Assembly: GCF_025673445.1 (NCBI RefSeq)
Contig: NZ_JAOVQN010000013.1
Location: 62,001 to 126,000 of the forward strand
DNA length: 64,000 nucleotides
Reading direction: 5' to 3'
From: Ruegeria_B marisflavi
GTDB lineage: Bacteria > Pseudomonadota > Alphaproteobacteria > Rhodobacterales > Rhodobacteraceae
Below the pieces are notes generated by a model. The model saw only the letters and a program-made list of their open reading frames with translations. It ran no database searches and was not told where the DNA came from. Position numbers and translations under genes: made by a program. Of the stretch, positions 1 to 8,238 are shown in pieces. Numbering within the stretch: the stretch's first letter is position 1; every line of letters begins with the position of its first letter.

Positions 1-604
1 ATTCGAGCGCTATGGAATCGCCCGGTTCCGCAAGTGTCCGCATGCACAACTCCAGCGCATCCGTGGCCCCGGCGGTCACGATCACCTGATCTGGAGCTAC
101 GTCGATGCCGCGCCAGTCCCGCAAATGCGCGGCTATGGCCTCGCGCAAGGCAGGGTTTCCGAACTGGTCCCCGGCGCGGAACATAGCCTGCGGGTTCGAG
201 CGGCAGAGCCGGGCCACGGTTTTGGCCCATTGCCTGTAGGGAAACAACCGCATGTCCGGTGTCCCGGCAACAAAGGGGCGTGGGCCCGGCGAGGCAGGTG
301 GCGCGGACGCGGTACGGGCATCTGGCCGCGCCGACAGTTCGACCTCGCCCATCGTGCAGACCAGAAAACCGGAGCCCTGCCGCGCCTTCAGGTACCCTTC
401 GGCCACCAACTGATCATAGGCGGTGACAACGGTCGACCGCGACACACCCAGTTCGGTGGCCAAAGCCCGTGTCGGCGGCATCCGGCTGCCGGCGGGCAAC
501 TGGCCCGAAACCGCGCGCGACCGGATCGCGGCACAGATCTGCTCGAAGACCGGCAAAGGGTTCTGCCGGTCGATGGATATGGCGGGCCAGGAGGTTTGCG
601 GCAT
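1..604 (-). CDS. MocR/PdxR-type GntR-family regulator with aminotransferase-like domain (3' part cut by window edge)
   Basis: Reading from the ATG at 604 towards base 1 gives about 201 open residues, so the C-terminus lies outside the window. Residues ~10-78 form a winged helix of GntR type (RALATELGVSRSTVVTAYDQ, then a wing ending GSGFLV). After a Pro/Ala-rich linker, a fold-type I aminotransferase-like domain starts at about residue 115 (LFPYRQWAKTVARL, later VIVTAGATDALEL). This order is the MocR/PdxR architecture, in which the PLP-binding domain acts as an effector sensor. Such proteins usually control vitamin B6, GABA, taurine or amino acid genes. It is divergent from the GNAT gene at 695, with a 90-bp gap that could hold both promoters. 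The target cannot be named because the catalytic half is missing. Confidence 0.85.
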   Translation of the reverse strand, partial: MPQTSWPAISIDRQNPLPVFEQICAAIRSRAVSGQLPAGSRMPPTRALATELGVSRSTVVTAYDQLVAEGYLKARQGSGFLVCTMGEVELSARPDARTASAPPASPGPRPFVAGTPDMRLFPYRQWAKTVARLCRSNPQAMFRAGDQFGNPALREAIAAHLRDWRGIDVAPDQVIVTAGATDALELCMRTLAEPGDSIALE

Positions 605-694
605 GAAATTGGTCTGCTGATTTACGTTGATGTTGGATATTAACGGCGCACCGGTTTGCCTGCAAACAGGCTGAAACAAGTTAGAGAGTGGATC

Positions 695-1402
695 ATGGAT
701 CACGAGATAAATCTTCTGGGCCAGCCCATCGGATTTGCCCTGCCTGAGTGGCAGCCGCGTTCGCGCCCGGACCGGCGCGTGTTGGAGGGACGCGTCGCGC
801 GGCTGGAACCGCTCGATGTGGCCCGGCATGCGGACGACCTGTGGCACGCCTTTGCGGCGGACGTCGAAGGTCGCTCTTGGACCTATATGCCCTTTGGTCC
901 TTTCGGCGGGCAGGCCGCGTTCGCCGCGTTTCTTGCGACGATGAGCCAGGGCGACGATCCCGTTTATTATTCCATTCTGGACCTTGCGAGCGGACGCGCC
1001 TCTGGGATTGCAAGTTTCATGCGCGTTCAACCCGAGCATGGGGTGATCGAGGTGGGTGGCATCGCCTTTGCGCCTATTCTGCAAAGGACGCCCGCCGCGA
1101 CCGAGGCCATGTTCCTGATGATGGCACATGCCTTCGATGATCTCGGCTATCGCCGCTATGAATGGAAGTGCGACGCGCTCAATGCGGCATCGCGCCGGGC
1201 CGCGTCGCGTTTGGGCTTCCGCTATGACGGCCTGTTCGAGCAGGCGGTTGTCTATAAGGGGCGCAATCGCGATACCGCCTGGTTTTCGATCCTCGACCGG
1301 GACTGGCCTAAGGTGAAACGGGGTTTTGAAAACTGGCTCTTGCCGGAGAACTTCGATGCCGAGGGAAGACAACGGTATGGTCTGGCGGCATGCCGGGCCT
1401 AG
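695..1402 (+). CDS. GNAT family N-acetyltransferase, RimJ/RimL-like
   Basis: 235 aa from the ATG at 695, which has a purine-rich stretch (agagag) just upstream; the frame is open to 656 but that extension has no better start. The protein reads as a RimJ/RimL-type acetyltransferase: N-terminal VARLEPLDVARHADDLWHAF, central GIASFMRVQPEHGVIEVGGI, and C-terminal RRYEWKCDALNAASRRAASR followed by LGFRYDGLFEQ, the usual acetyl-CoA binding and closing strand pattern. Relatives transfer acetyl groups to the N-termini of proteins or to small amines; the substrate here is unknown. It converges on the molybdopterin oxidoreductase gene, and the two 3' ends overlap by 4 bp. Confidence 0.85.
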   Translation: MDHEINLLGQPIGFALPEWQPRSRPDRRVLEGRVARLEPLDVARHADDLWHAFAADVEGRSWTYMPFGPFGGQAAFAAFLATMSQGDDPVYYSILDLASGRASGIASFMRVQPEHGVIEVGGIAFAPILQRTPAATEAMFLMMAHAFDDLGYRRYEWKCDALNAASRRAASRLGFRYDGLFEQAVVYKGRNRDTAWFSILDRDWPKVKRGFENWLLPENFDAEGRQRYGLAACRA

Positions 1403-3426
1403 GCCCGGCGCACTTCGACAAAGGTTTCATTGTACACCGCGCCCCGCTCTATGTCGGCGCGCAGGTCGGCCGGGATCAGCGCATTCACGGTAAGCCCGGT
1501 GGCAGAGCTTTGCCGCCAGGTTCCCTTGGGGCTATAGAGCACACCGGGCCGAGTTGCGTCGGTTACCGAGAGCACCAGCTCAACGGCGCCCCGGGCATTG
1601 CTGACACGCACACGCTCTCCATCCGACAGCCCCAGCCGTTCGGCATCCTCGGGGTGCATCTCGACCTGTTCGGGGCCAAGGCTGTCAGCGTGACCGCCAA
1701 AGGTCGTATTGGTTCGTTTCGCCGAACTGGGGGAAATCAGGGTAAAGGGCAGATCGGGTTTGGCGGGCCGATAGACCGGGACACCGCATCCGAACCGCTG
1801 TTCCAGGTCCTGGCTGAACAGCTCGATCCTACCCGAGGGCGTGGCCGGAAGAACGGTATCGCACATGATGAGCGGCGCGCCGTCACGGCGCCCCATATCC
1901 AGCGCCCGGTCGGTGGGCAGGGCGCTGGGGGCGATGCCCTCTAGCCGCGGGTCGGCACCATTCATCGCCTGATCCATCAAGTCTTGGTCCGTGTCCTGGA
2001 ACTCTGGCTCGTCATATCCGAACCGCGCGGCCAGACGGCGGAAAATCTCGGTATTGGGAAGACTGTCGCCCACAGGCGGAATGACGGGGTCTGCCCGTTG
2101 CAGCCAAGTCTGGCCATAAGCGCCGTAGATATCGGCATATTCGAAATGGCTCGCTGCAGGCAGGACAACATCGCAATAGGCCATGCTATCGGTCATCACC
2201 ACATCCGCGCCTACAATGAACAGGTCCTCGCGCTCTAGCCCGCGCAAGAGAGCGGTCTGATCGGGGTGGGTGGCAACCGGGTTGTGATTGTAGATCATCA
2301 ACGCCTTGACCGGCGGGTCCAGCGTCTCGTCAAGAAGTTTTTCGGCGACGTCCACGATATTGAACACGCGTGTCCCGGGCCGCTTCAGGTGGTCGCCTTG
2401 CAGGCGCGCCGTGGTGCGCGGAAAGGCCGAGCCCGGCTTGGCGACCACTCCCGCGCCGGGTCGCCCGTGCTGGCCCATGAGCGCGTTGAGTGCCATCGCC
2501 GCGCGCAATCCCGAACCGCCGGAACAGCCGCGCTCGATGCCGTTTCCCAGCGAGGTCGCCATGTTCCGGGCTGCGGCGATCCAATCCGCCAGCATGTGAA
2601 ATTGAACCGCGGTCAGCCCGCAGGCCTGTTCGACATCTGCCACGCCAAAACCGCGCGCCTGCTCCAGATAGAGATCGGCCCCAGCCACCCATTGGTCGAT
2701 GAAGGCCATATCCAGCACCTGACGCCGCTCCAGCTCGGCGGCTAGCGCCAGCGCCAGGACCACATCAGTGCCGGGTTGGATTTGCAGGAACAGATCGCAT
2801 TGTTCCGCCAGCTTGATCCGCTTTGGATCTATCACTACGACCTGGCCTCCTGCTGCCCGGACCTGTTTCAGGACCCGCATCAGGTGGAGATTGGAGACGG
2901 TGACATTGTTGCCCCAGACAAGAACCAGATCGGAATTCACGGCCTGTTCCGGGGGCATGCCCGGAGCAGGGCCAAAAAGACTTGAATATGCGGTGCCGCG
3001 CACGCCGCCGCACAGCGGCCCGCGGTCCAGCATCGTCGCGCCCATCCGGTAAAAGAACCGCCGGTCCATCGAGCCGCCGGCCAGCTCGCCATGCGGGCCT
3101 GCATAGTTAAAGGGCAGAACGGATTGCGGCCCGTACTCGTCAATCGCGCGGGAGAAACCATCATGGATCAGGTCCAGGGCTGTGTCCCAATCGATTGGCT
3201 CGAACCTGCCCGACCCGCGCGGGCCGATACGCCGTAACGGCCGGGTCAGGCGGCTCTTTCCATGAACGAAATCCGGATAGTAGCGCGCGACCTTGTTGCA
3301 GATCACGCTGGCGGTATACGGGTTGGCGTCGCTTCCCGCCACCTTTGTTATCCGGGCGTTTTCGACGGTGACCGACAGGCTGCATGTGTCGGGGCAATCC
3401 AGTGGGCAGACAGAGGGCAATTTCAT
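1399..3426 (-). CDS. molybdopterin-dependent oxidoreductase (formate dehydrogenase/BisC-like) with N-terminal 4Fe-4S motif
   Basis: 675 aa from the ATG at 3426; a TTG one codon upstream is less likely. Residues ~7-48 carry four cysteines (CPLDCPDTC, then C about 30 residues on in SVICNKVARYYPD), the 4Fe-4S pattern of the DMSO-reductase superfamily. The central region has the molybdopterin guanine dinucleotide binding pattern (LVWGNNVTVSNLHLM, VVVIDPKRIKLAEQCDLFLQ), and the C-terminal molydop-binding domain includes HPEDAERLGLSDGERVRVSN. There is no Tat signal, so it should be cytoplasmic. No electron-transfer subunit, chaperone or cofactor gene lies next to it, so the substrate and partner are unknown. 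Confidence 0.88.
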   Translation of the reverse strand: MKLPSVCPLDCPDTCSLSVTVENARITKVAGSDANPYTASVICNKVARYYPDFVHGKSRLTRPLRRIGPRGSGRFEPIDWDTALDLIHDGFSRAIDEYGPQSVLPFNYAGPHGELAGGSMDRRFFYRMGATMLDRGPLCGGVRGTAYSSLFGPAPGMPPEQAVNSDLVLVWGNNVTVSNLHLMRVLKQVRAAGGQVVVIDPKRIKLAEQCDLFLQIQPGTDVVLALALAAELERRQVLDMAFIDQWVAGADLYLEQARGFGVADVEQACGLTAVQFHMLADWIAAARNMATSLGNGIERGCSGGSGLRAAMALNALMGQHGRPGAGVVAKPGSAFPRTTARLQGDHLKRPGTRVFNIVDVAEKLLDETLDPPVKALMIYNHNPVATHPDQTALLRGLEREDLFIVGADVVMTDSMAYCDVVLPAASHFEYADIYGAYGQTWLQRADPVIPPVGDSLPNTEIFRRLAARFGYDEPEFQDTDQDLMDQAMNGADPRLEGIAPSALPTDRALDMGRRDGAPLIMCDTVLPATPSGRIELFSQDLEQRFGCGVPVYRPAKPDLPFTLISPSSAKRTNTTFGGHADSLGPEQVEMHPEDAERLGLSDGERVRVSNARGAVELVLSVTDATRPGVLYSPKGTWRQSSATGLTVNALIPADLRADIERGAVYNETFVEVRRA

Positions 3427-3429
3427 CAA

Positions 3430-3740
3430 AATTGTGGTCCTGAGTTTGGGTATCTGTAGGCGGAACCGGCTTATGTGGATGTTACCGGAAGAGGATTGTC
3501 AGAAAACCGCCAGTGTGAGTTAAAATAAGCAGACCAATTTTCGAAGACTTGCCATTTGTCCGTGCAAGGATGAAGCATCCCGGACCCCTAATGCAGTGGT
3601 AAACCGACGGTCAAACCGCCGGAGCACCCCGGTTGAGACTTCAAGAACACGTTTTAAGGAATTGGAAACATAGTTCTTCCTCTGAGTCGGAAAATTTGTT
3701 AGACCAACGTCAATAAAAAAATGAGGCAGGCAGTCGGTAA
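3430..3740. other. 311-bp intergenic region between divergent genes
   Basis: This gap separates the molybdopterin oxidoreductase (leftward) and the Hint-domain gene (rightward). It is visibly more AT-rich than the flanking genes. I see a short inverted pair (ccgacggt...ccgccgg) near 3611-3629 but no convincing operator, RNA gene or small ORF. Both flanking promoters presumably lie here. Confidence 0.4.
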
Positions 3741-4805
3741 ATGAAAACGGGCTTTCGTGGCACGTTCGTCATTTCCTGGTCGCAAACAGATCTAGATGGA
3801 CTTGAGGGGGCTCCTCTTGACGCGCTGACCGCTGGGGCGGTCTGGTCTTGGCGCGGTGAGGCCGTTCAGGTGGATGGACCCAATGGGCTGTTGCGGCTGG
3901 ACCGGGCGGACGGAGAGGATGCGTTGCGCAGACGCGCGGCGCGCAAAGTTAGGCGATTGGTTGGCGCGGCGGTTCAGAACCGAACCGACATAGAGGCGGT
4001 CGAGGTGGACGATCCATTGATGGATCAAAGCTTTGTCATCACGAATGGAGCGCGCAGCTATACCGTCACGCTGATCGAAACTGGAAACGGCTCGCTTCCG
4101 TTGCTGATGTTTGTCGATGACATCCCCCCTCGGAATACTGATCTTTGGGTTGTGCACTGTGGCCTGAACACCGGCGAACCCAAGACGGTGGAGCGGCAGG
4201 CGGGCGGTGTGATCTGTTTTACCCCGGGTACAAAGATCGCGACCCCGACCGGCCCGCGGTTGATCGAGGAGTTGCGCGAAGGCGACAGGGTGCAGACCCG
4301 CGACAGCGGACCACAACCTATCGAGTGGATCGGGCAGCGACGAATGACCGGCGCGCGGCTGTTTGTGATGCCGCATCTGCGACCGATCCGCCTGCGTGTG
4401 GGCGCGTTGGGCATCGACCGGCCGGACGCTGAGTTGCTTGTGTCCCCGGAACACAGGATGCTGTTGCGGGGGCCGGTGGCGCAGGCGCTGTTCAACACCA
4501 GTGAAGTGCTTGTTCCGGCTCGGGATCTGGTCAATGACTCGACCATCACCGTCGATCTGATGTCACGTGAAGTGACATATATCCATCTGCTCTTGCCCAG
4601 CCACCAGATCCTGTGGGCAAACGGGATCGAGACCGAAAGCTTCCATCCGGCCAATGCCGCCCTGTCGGCCCTGACCGAGATGGATCGGCGGCGATTGCTG
4701 CGCCAGAAGCCAGAGTTGGAGGCTGATCCCTATGGATATGGCGGCTTTGCGCGCCGGAACCTGACGCCGACCGAGGCGGCGTTGCTGATGTACGAAGCGG
4801 CATGA
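3741..4805 (+). CDS. Hint (Hedgehog/intein) domain-containing protein
   Basis: 354 aa, ATG at 3741 with only a weak upstream ribosome-binding sequence. The N-terminal ~155 residues are not recognisable. From about residue 157 a Hint domain starts at ICFTPGTKIATPTGPRLIEE, with the typical LREGDRVQTRD and QPIEWIGQRRM blocks, then LLVSPEHRMLL and the closing block LPSHQILWANGIETESFHP near residue 290. The nucleophile-position Cys (CFTPGT) and the TxxH-like SPEHR block are present. Hint domains catalyse protein self-splicing or cleavage; in Rhodobacterales they occur often in single-copy proteins of unknown role. No secretion signal is obvious. A second, shorter Hint protein lies at 62451-63233. 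Confidence 0.85.
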   Translation: MKTGFRGTFVISWSQTDLDGLEGAPLDALTAGAVWSWRGEAVQVDGPNGLLRLDRADGEDALRRRAARKVRRLVGAAVQNRTDIEAVEVDDPLMDQSFVITNGARSYTVTLIETGNGSLPLLMFVDDIPPRNTDLWVVHCGLNTGEPKTVERQAGGVICFTPGTKIATPTGPRLIEELREGDRVQTRDSGPQPIEWIGQRRMTGARLFVMPHLRPIRLRVGALGIDRPDAELLVSPEHRMLLRGPVAQALFNTSEVLVPARDLVNDSTITVDLMSREVTYIHLLLPSHQILWANGIETESFHPANAALSALTEMDRRRLLRQKPELEADPYGYGGFARRNLTPTEAALLMYEAA

Positions 4806-4819
4806 TCACTTAGGTGATC
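4804..4819. repeat. short hairpin between convergent genes
   Basis: A perfect 6-bp palindrome (GATCAC-TTAG-GTGATC) spans the stop codon of the Hint gene and the gap before the convergent methyltransferase gene. It lacks a T-tract, so its value as a terminator is doubtful. Confidence 0.3.
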
Positions 4820-4828
4820 GCGCGCGGG

Positions 4829-6196
4829 TCAAAGCCCTAGACGCTCAAGTCCCGCCTTGTGTGCGGTACCGGCATTATCGGGCTCGGCAAACGCGCGGAC
4901 ATCCGAGGGTCTAAGGCAGACCGGGCAACCCAGGCTGGGAGAGGCGATGCCCGGCAGCCGTATCCCATCACGATGCCGGGCCCGTAACACCTGATGCAAC
5001 CGGGCGACCGGCTGCGCGTCTCCATTGTGCTCTGGCGCGACGATCCGCACCTGTTCGCGCGCCACGCTCAGCAGAATGGCTTGCAAGGCCTTACGATTGT
5101 CAAAGCCTGATTTGCTGACGAATTCACCAAGCGTCATCGGCCCATTCGAAAGGACGTCGCTCACTTCGCGATTGATATCGGCGGTGAGGGGAAAGTCGTC
5201 CCGGCTTTGCGCCACATCGTGCTCTTCGTCGAGAAGCGGTGGCCAGAAGGCGACTGTCATCGCCTTGAGGCGCCTGTTTCGCTCGGCACCGCTGAGCTGT
5301 GGCGCGCCGCGTGCGAAGAGGTCTGCCCGGAAGCTGCGCTTGGATGCCAGATCGCGGGCGGTCTCCCCCCAACCGGCCTTGGCCGCCTCGGTGACAAAGG
5401 TGAGCACCTTGTCGCGAAACCGCAGGATGTCGAATTGTTCGGCCAGATCGCAGGGTGCGGCAAAGGTCAATTTGGCCGGGGCGAGGGCCGTCTGTAGATC
5501 CGACAGCCAGACCGGGCGGCCGTATTCCGCCCCAAGATCATGTGCAAGGTAGAGATCCGGCAGCGACGACAACAGGTCCCACATCTTGGTCACGCCCGGG
5601 GGCTCAACCGCCTCAAGCCACTGCGTCACGGCGGTGCGGGCGGCATCGTAACCGGCCGCGCCCGCCAGCTTGGGCACGGTGCGGAAGAGGTGGCGTATCG
5701 GCTCGGGGGCGGCCCAGCCAGCGGCGGCGGCATATCCGAAATAGGCAATGCCGCCGGGTTTCAGCCATCGGCCCAGCACCTCGACCAACTCGTTCTGAAC
5801 CTCGGGGGCCACCCATGTCCACACACCGTGCAAGGCGGCGTAGTCAAAGGGTTCGGGATCTTTCTCGCAGAGCAGGTCGCCGAACGCGGCCTCGTGGATG
5901 GTGATATTGTCCAGGCCCGCGTCCTCGATCAGCGCGCGGGCGGTCGCGACATGTTCGGGCATGAAATCCACGCCCAGAAACTTTGCTCCGGGGTGTAGGG
6001 CCGCCAGAAGGATCAGGTTAAAGGCCGAACCGCATCCGAACTCGACATAGCGGAACCGGTCGCCATCGCGCGGTGGTCTGTAGCCCGCGACGGTCAGCGA
6101 AATGTCCATCATGGCGGGCGCCGCATTGGGTTGCGCGGTGTCGAAGTATGCTGCCCGCGCCTGATATCCGCGGGACCAGTCGGATGAGGTTGCCAA
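4829..6196 (-). CDS. class I SAM-dependent methyltransferase with methyltransferase regulatory domain
   Basis: 455 aa. The likely start is TTG at 6196, because GGAG sits 7 nt upstream and no in-frame ATG precedes the conserved N-terminus. Residues ~45-75 hold SAM motif I (YVEFGCGSAFNLILLAAL) followed by the acidic strand end (FLGVDFMPEHVATARAL) and motif IV-like FDYAALHGVWTWV. Roughly residues 220-310 resemble the methyltransferase regulatory domain seen in a family of bacterial methyltransferases, and the tail is a winged-helix-like region (MTLGEFVSKSGFDNRKALQA). The substrate is unknown; relatives include putative protein lysine methyltransferases. It converges on the Hint gene and is divergent from rpsD. 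Confidence 0.82.
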   Translation of the reverse strand: MATSSDWSRGYQARAAYFDTAQPNAAPAMMDISLTVAGYRPPRDGDRFRYVEFGCGSAFNLILLAALHPGAKFLGVDFMPEHVATARALIEDAGLDNITIHEAAFGDLLCEKDPEPFDYAALHGVWTWVAPEVQNELVEVLGRWLKPGGIAYFGYAAAAGWAAPEPIRHLFRTVPKLAGAAGYDAARTAVTQWLEAVEPPGVTKMWDLLSSLPDLYLAHDLGAEYGRPVWLSDLQTALAPAKLTFAAPCDLAEQFDILRFRDKVLTFVTEAAKAGWGETARDLASKRSFRADLFARGAPQLSGAERNRRLKAMTVAFWPPLLDEEHDVAQSRDDFPLTADINREVSDVLSNGPMTLGEFVSKSGFDNRKALQAILLSVAREQVRIVAPEHNGDAQPVARLHQVLRARHRDGIRLPGIASPSLGCPVCLRPSDVRAFAEPDNAGTAHKAGLERLGL

Positions 6197-6334
6197 GATC
6201 GCTCCGGTTTACGTATGTGGATCGTGCCGCCCGTACACAGGTGGAATTCCTGTTTGCGAACATGGCACATAGCCGCACCCTAGCACGGTTTGGCGGACCT
6301 GTCACAAAAGCGCAAAAGCCCTGAACATCACGTG

Positions 6335-6362
6335 TTGACTCGGACTGGAGGACGTATATAAG
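6335..6362 (+). promoter_or_regulatory. sigma-70-type promoter of rpsD
   Basis: TTGACT at 6335-6340 and TATAAG at 6357-6362 are separated by 16 bp. Transcription from here would start near 6369 and give a leader of about 110 nt before the rpsD start codon. Confidence 0.6.
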
Positions 6363-6386
6363 CGCGGCTTCATTGGTGTTGGTGGC

Positions 6387-6456
6387 TCCCGCAAGGGATC
6401 GCCTGTCATGCCGCTAGGCAAGAGGACAACGCCCTTCATATTGGCCCTTGCGGGCC
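6387..6456 (+). promoter_or_regulatory. structured rpsD leader with competing hairpins
   Basis: CCCGCAAGGG (6388-6397) and CCCTTGCGGG (6445-6454) are exact reverse complements and could form a long-range stem. Each can instead fold alone: UCCC-GCAA-GGGA with a GNRA tetraloop at 6387-6398, and GGCCC-UUGC-GGGCC at 6443-6456. A third hairpin, TGCC-GCTA-GGCA (6409-6420), sits between them. The layout resembles a ribosomal protein leader with two mutually exclusive folds. S4 binding is an inference; I know of no described S4 leader in this order. Confidence 0.45.
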
Positions 6457-6481
6457 TCGACCATAACGAAGGAGATCAGCC

Positions 6482-7102
6482 GTGACCAAACGCACGTCTG
6501 CCAAGTACAAAATCGACCGCCGGATGGGCGAAAACATCTGGGGTCGTCCGAAATCCCCGGTCAACCGCCGCGAATACGGCCCCGGCCAGCACGGCCAGCG
6601 CCGCAAGGGCAAGATGTCCGACTTCGGCCTCCAGCTGCGCGCCAAGCAGAAGCTGAAAGGTTACTACGGCGACCTGACCGAAAAGCAGTTCCGTCGCATC
6701 TACGGCGAAGCCGAGCGTGTGAAGGGCGACACAGGTGAAAACCTGATCGGCCTGCTCGAGCGCCGCCTGGACGCCGTCGTCTACCGCGCCAAGTTCGTGC
6801 CGACCGTCTTTGCCGCCCGTCAGTTCGTGAACCACGGTCACGTTCTGGTCAACGGCAAGCGCGTCAACATCCCCTCCTACCGCGTGAAAGAGGGTGACGT
6901 GATCGAGGTGCGTGACCGCTCCAAGCAGCTGGCCTCGGTTCTCGAAGCCGTGTCGCTGGCCGAGCGCGACGTGCCGGATTACCTGGAAGTCGACCACTCG
7001 AAGATGACCGCCACCTTCGTCCGCACCCCCAACCTGGGCGACGTGCCCTACGCGGTGGTGATGGAACCGAACCTGGTCGTCGAATACTACGCCAAGAACT
7101 GA
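6482..7102 (+). CDS. rpsD: 30S ribosomal protein S4
   Basis: 206 aa, the normal length. The start is GTG at 6482, preceded by GAAGGAGATCAGCC, a strong ribosome-binding site. The protein shows the bacterial S4 pattern: N-terminal KYKIDRRMGENIWGRPKSPV, the S4 core LKGYYGDLTEKQFRRIYGEA, and the S4 RNA-binding domain (LLERRLDAVVYRAKFVPTVF, ARQFVNHGHVLVNGKRVNIP) at about residues 90-155. S4 nucleates assembly of the small subunit body on 16S rRNA. It stands alone here, not in the alpha operon with rpoA as in E. coli, so it has its own promoter, leader and terminator. No zinc-binding cysteines are present. Confidence 0.98.
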   Translation: MTKRTSAKYKIDRRMGENIWGRPKSPVNRREYGPGQHGQRRKGKMSDFGLQLRAKQKLKGYYGDLTEKQFRRIYGEAERVKGDTGENLIGLLERRLDAVVYRAKFVPTVFAARQFVNHGHVLVNGKRVNIPSYRVKEGDVIEVRDRSKQLASVLEAVSLAERDVPDYLEVDHSKMTATFVRTPNLGDVPYAVVMEPNLVVEYYAKN

Positions 7103-7125
7103 TCCGTTCAGCGCTTACGAATTCC

Positions 7126-7159
7126 GAAAGCCGCGCATATTCTGCGCGGCTTTCTTTTG
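7126..7159 (+). terminator. intrinsic terminator of rpsD
   Basis: A 12-bp stem (GAAAGCCGCGCA / TGCGCGGCTTTC) with a 5-nt loop is followed by a T-rich run, 24 nt after the rpsD stop codon. Confidence 0.9.
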
Positions 7160-7230
7160 TCCGGGTTGACCCTGTCGGTCGCTGTGGGTATCGCGCAGCC
7201 AAAGCATTTGCGCAAACCGGAGCCTGCCGC

Positions 7231-7680
7231 ATGACCGCCAGCAAACGTATCGTCCTGTCCAGCGACCACGCCGCAATCGACCTGCGCCGCGCGGTTGCCG
7301 AGCATATCTCGGCTCAGGGCTGGGAGGTGGTCGACATCGGCCCGCAAACGCCCGAAAGCACCCATTACCCCAAACATGGCCGCGCGGCGGCAGAGCGGGT
7401 CGCCTCGGGCGATTGCCGGTTGGGAATCATTCTCTGCGGCACCGGGCAGGGCATCATGATGGCCGCTAACAAGGTTGCGGGCATCCGTTGCGGCGTCTGC
7501 TCCGATACGTTCTCGGCCCGGATGATCCGCATGCACAACAATGCCAACATGCTGTCGCTCGGTGCCCGCGTGGTGGGCGAGGGGCTGGCGCTGGATATCG
7601 TCGATGCGTTTCTGTCGGCGGAATTCGAAGGCGGCCGCCACGCAACGCGCGTGGACATGATCGAAACGCCCGAGGGTTAA
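7231..7680 (+). CDS. rpiB: ribose 5-phosphate isomerase B (RpiB/LacAB family)
   Basis: 149 aa, typical for RpiB, with ATG at 7231 and GGAG upstream. The signature begins VLSSDHAAIDLRR near residue 8, the catalytic Cys is at residue 69 in IILCGTGQG, and the phosphate-binding region reads GTGQGIMMAANK. The later MHNNANMLSLG carries the conserved His/Asn motif. The enzyme interconverts ribulose 5-phosphate and ribose 5-phosphate in the non-oxidative pentose phosphate pathway. Members of the family can also isomerise other phosphorylated sugars, so allose or galactose 6-phosphate activity cannot be excluded. The 3' end overlaps the convergent Lrp gene by 4 bp. Confidence 0.92.
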   Translation: MTASKRIVLSSDHAAIDLRRAVAEHISAQGWEVVDIGPQTPESTHYPKHGRAAAERVASGDCRLGIILCGTGQGIMMAANKVAGIRCGVCSDTFSARMIRMHNNANMLSLGARVVGEGLALDIVDAFLSAEFEGGRHATRVDMIETPEG

Positions 7681-8135
7681 AGCGGCAACGGCCGCCCCTC
7701 GGCAATCGCCTCCATCGCGAAATAGCTGGTGACGCTGTCCAGTTCGACCTTTTCGATCAGCCGCTGATAGACCTTGTCATAGCTGGCCATGTCACGCGTC
7801 ACGACCTTGAGCTGATAGTCGTAGTCACCCCCGATGCGGTGGAAATCCACCACTTCGGGGATCGTCAGCACATGTGTGCGGAACTTCTGCAACCATTCCG
7901 CCGAATGGTGCCGGGTGCGCAGCATGACAAAGACCACCAGATCGAGCCCAAGCTTCTCGCGCGCGACGCGGGCGGTCGATCCCTTGAGCACTCCGTCATC
8001 CGTCAACGCCTTCAACCGTCGCCAGCAGGCGTTTTGCGACAACCCCACCTGTTCGGCCAGTTCACGCTGGCTGAGCGAGGCATCGCGTTGCAACGCCTTC
8101 AGAATATTCGTGTCAATGTGATCTATTTTTCCCAT
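7677..8135 (-). CDS. Lrp/AsnC family transcriptional regulator
   Basis: 152 aa from the ATG at 8135, just before GKIDHIDTNILKALQRDASL; an upstream in-frame start at 8156 would add seven residues outside the family pattern. The N-terminal helix-turn-helix is clear (SQRELAEQVGLSQNACWRRL), followed by the alpha/beta RAM effector domain from about residue 65 (DLVVFVMLRTRHHSAEWLQK). These proteins bind DNA as octamers and respond to amino acids. It is divergent from a class V aminotransferase gene with about 100 bp between starts. That arrangement is usual for a local regulator and its target, so control of 8239-9654 is inferred. Confidence 0.93.
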   Translation of the reverse strand: MGKIDHIDTNILKALQRDASLSQRELAEQVGLSQNACWRRLKALTDDGVLKGSTARVAREKLGLDLVVFVMLRTRHHSAEWLQKFRTHVLTIPEVVDFHRIGGDYDYQLKVVTRDMASYDKVYQRLIEKVELDSVTSYFAMEAIAEGRPLPL

Positions 8136-8238
8136 ATCATCTATCAAATGACACAAAGATTGCGAATTTCAAGCAAAGAAAGGGTGAGTTCTTCCGAATT
8201 CGAAAGATCATATTGGTTCTGCAAACAGGAGCCAGAAC

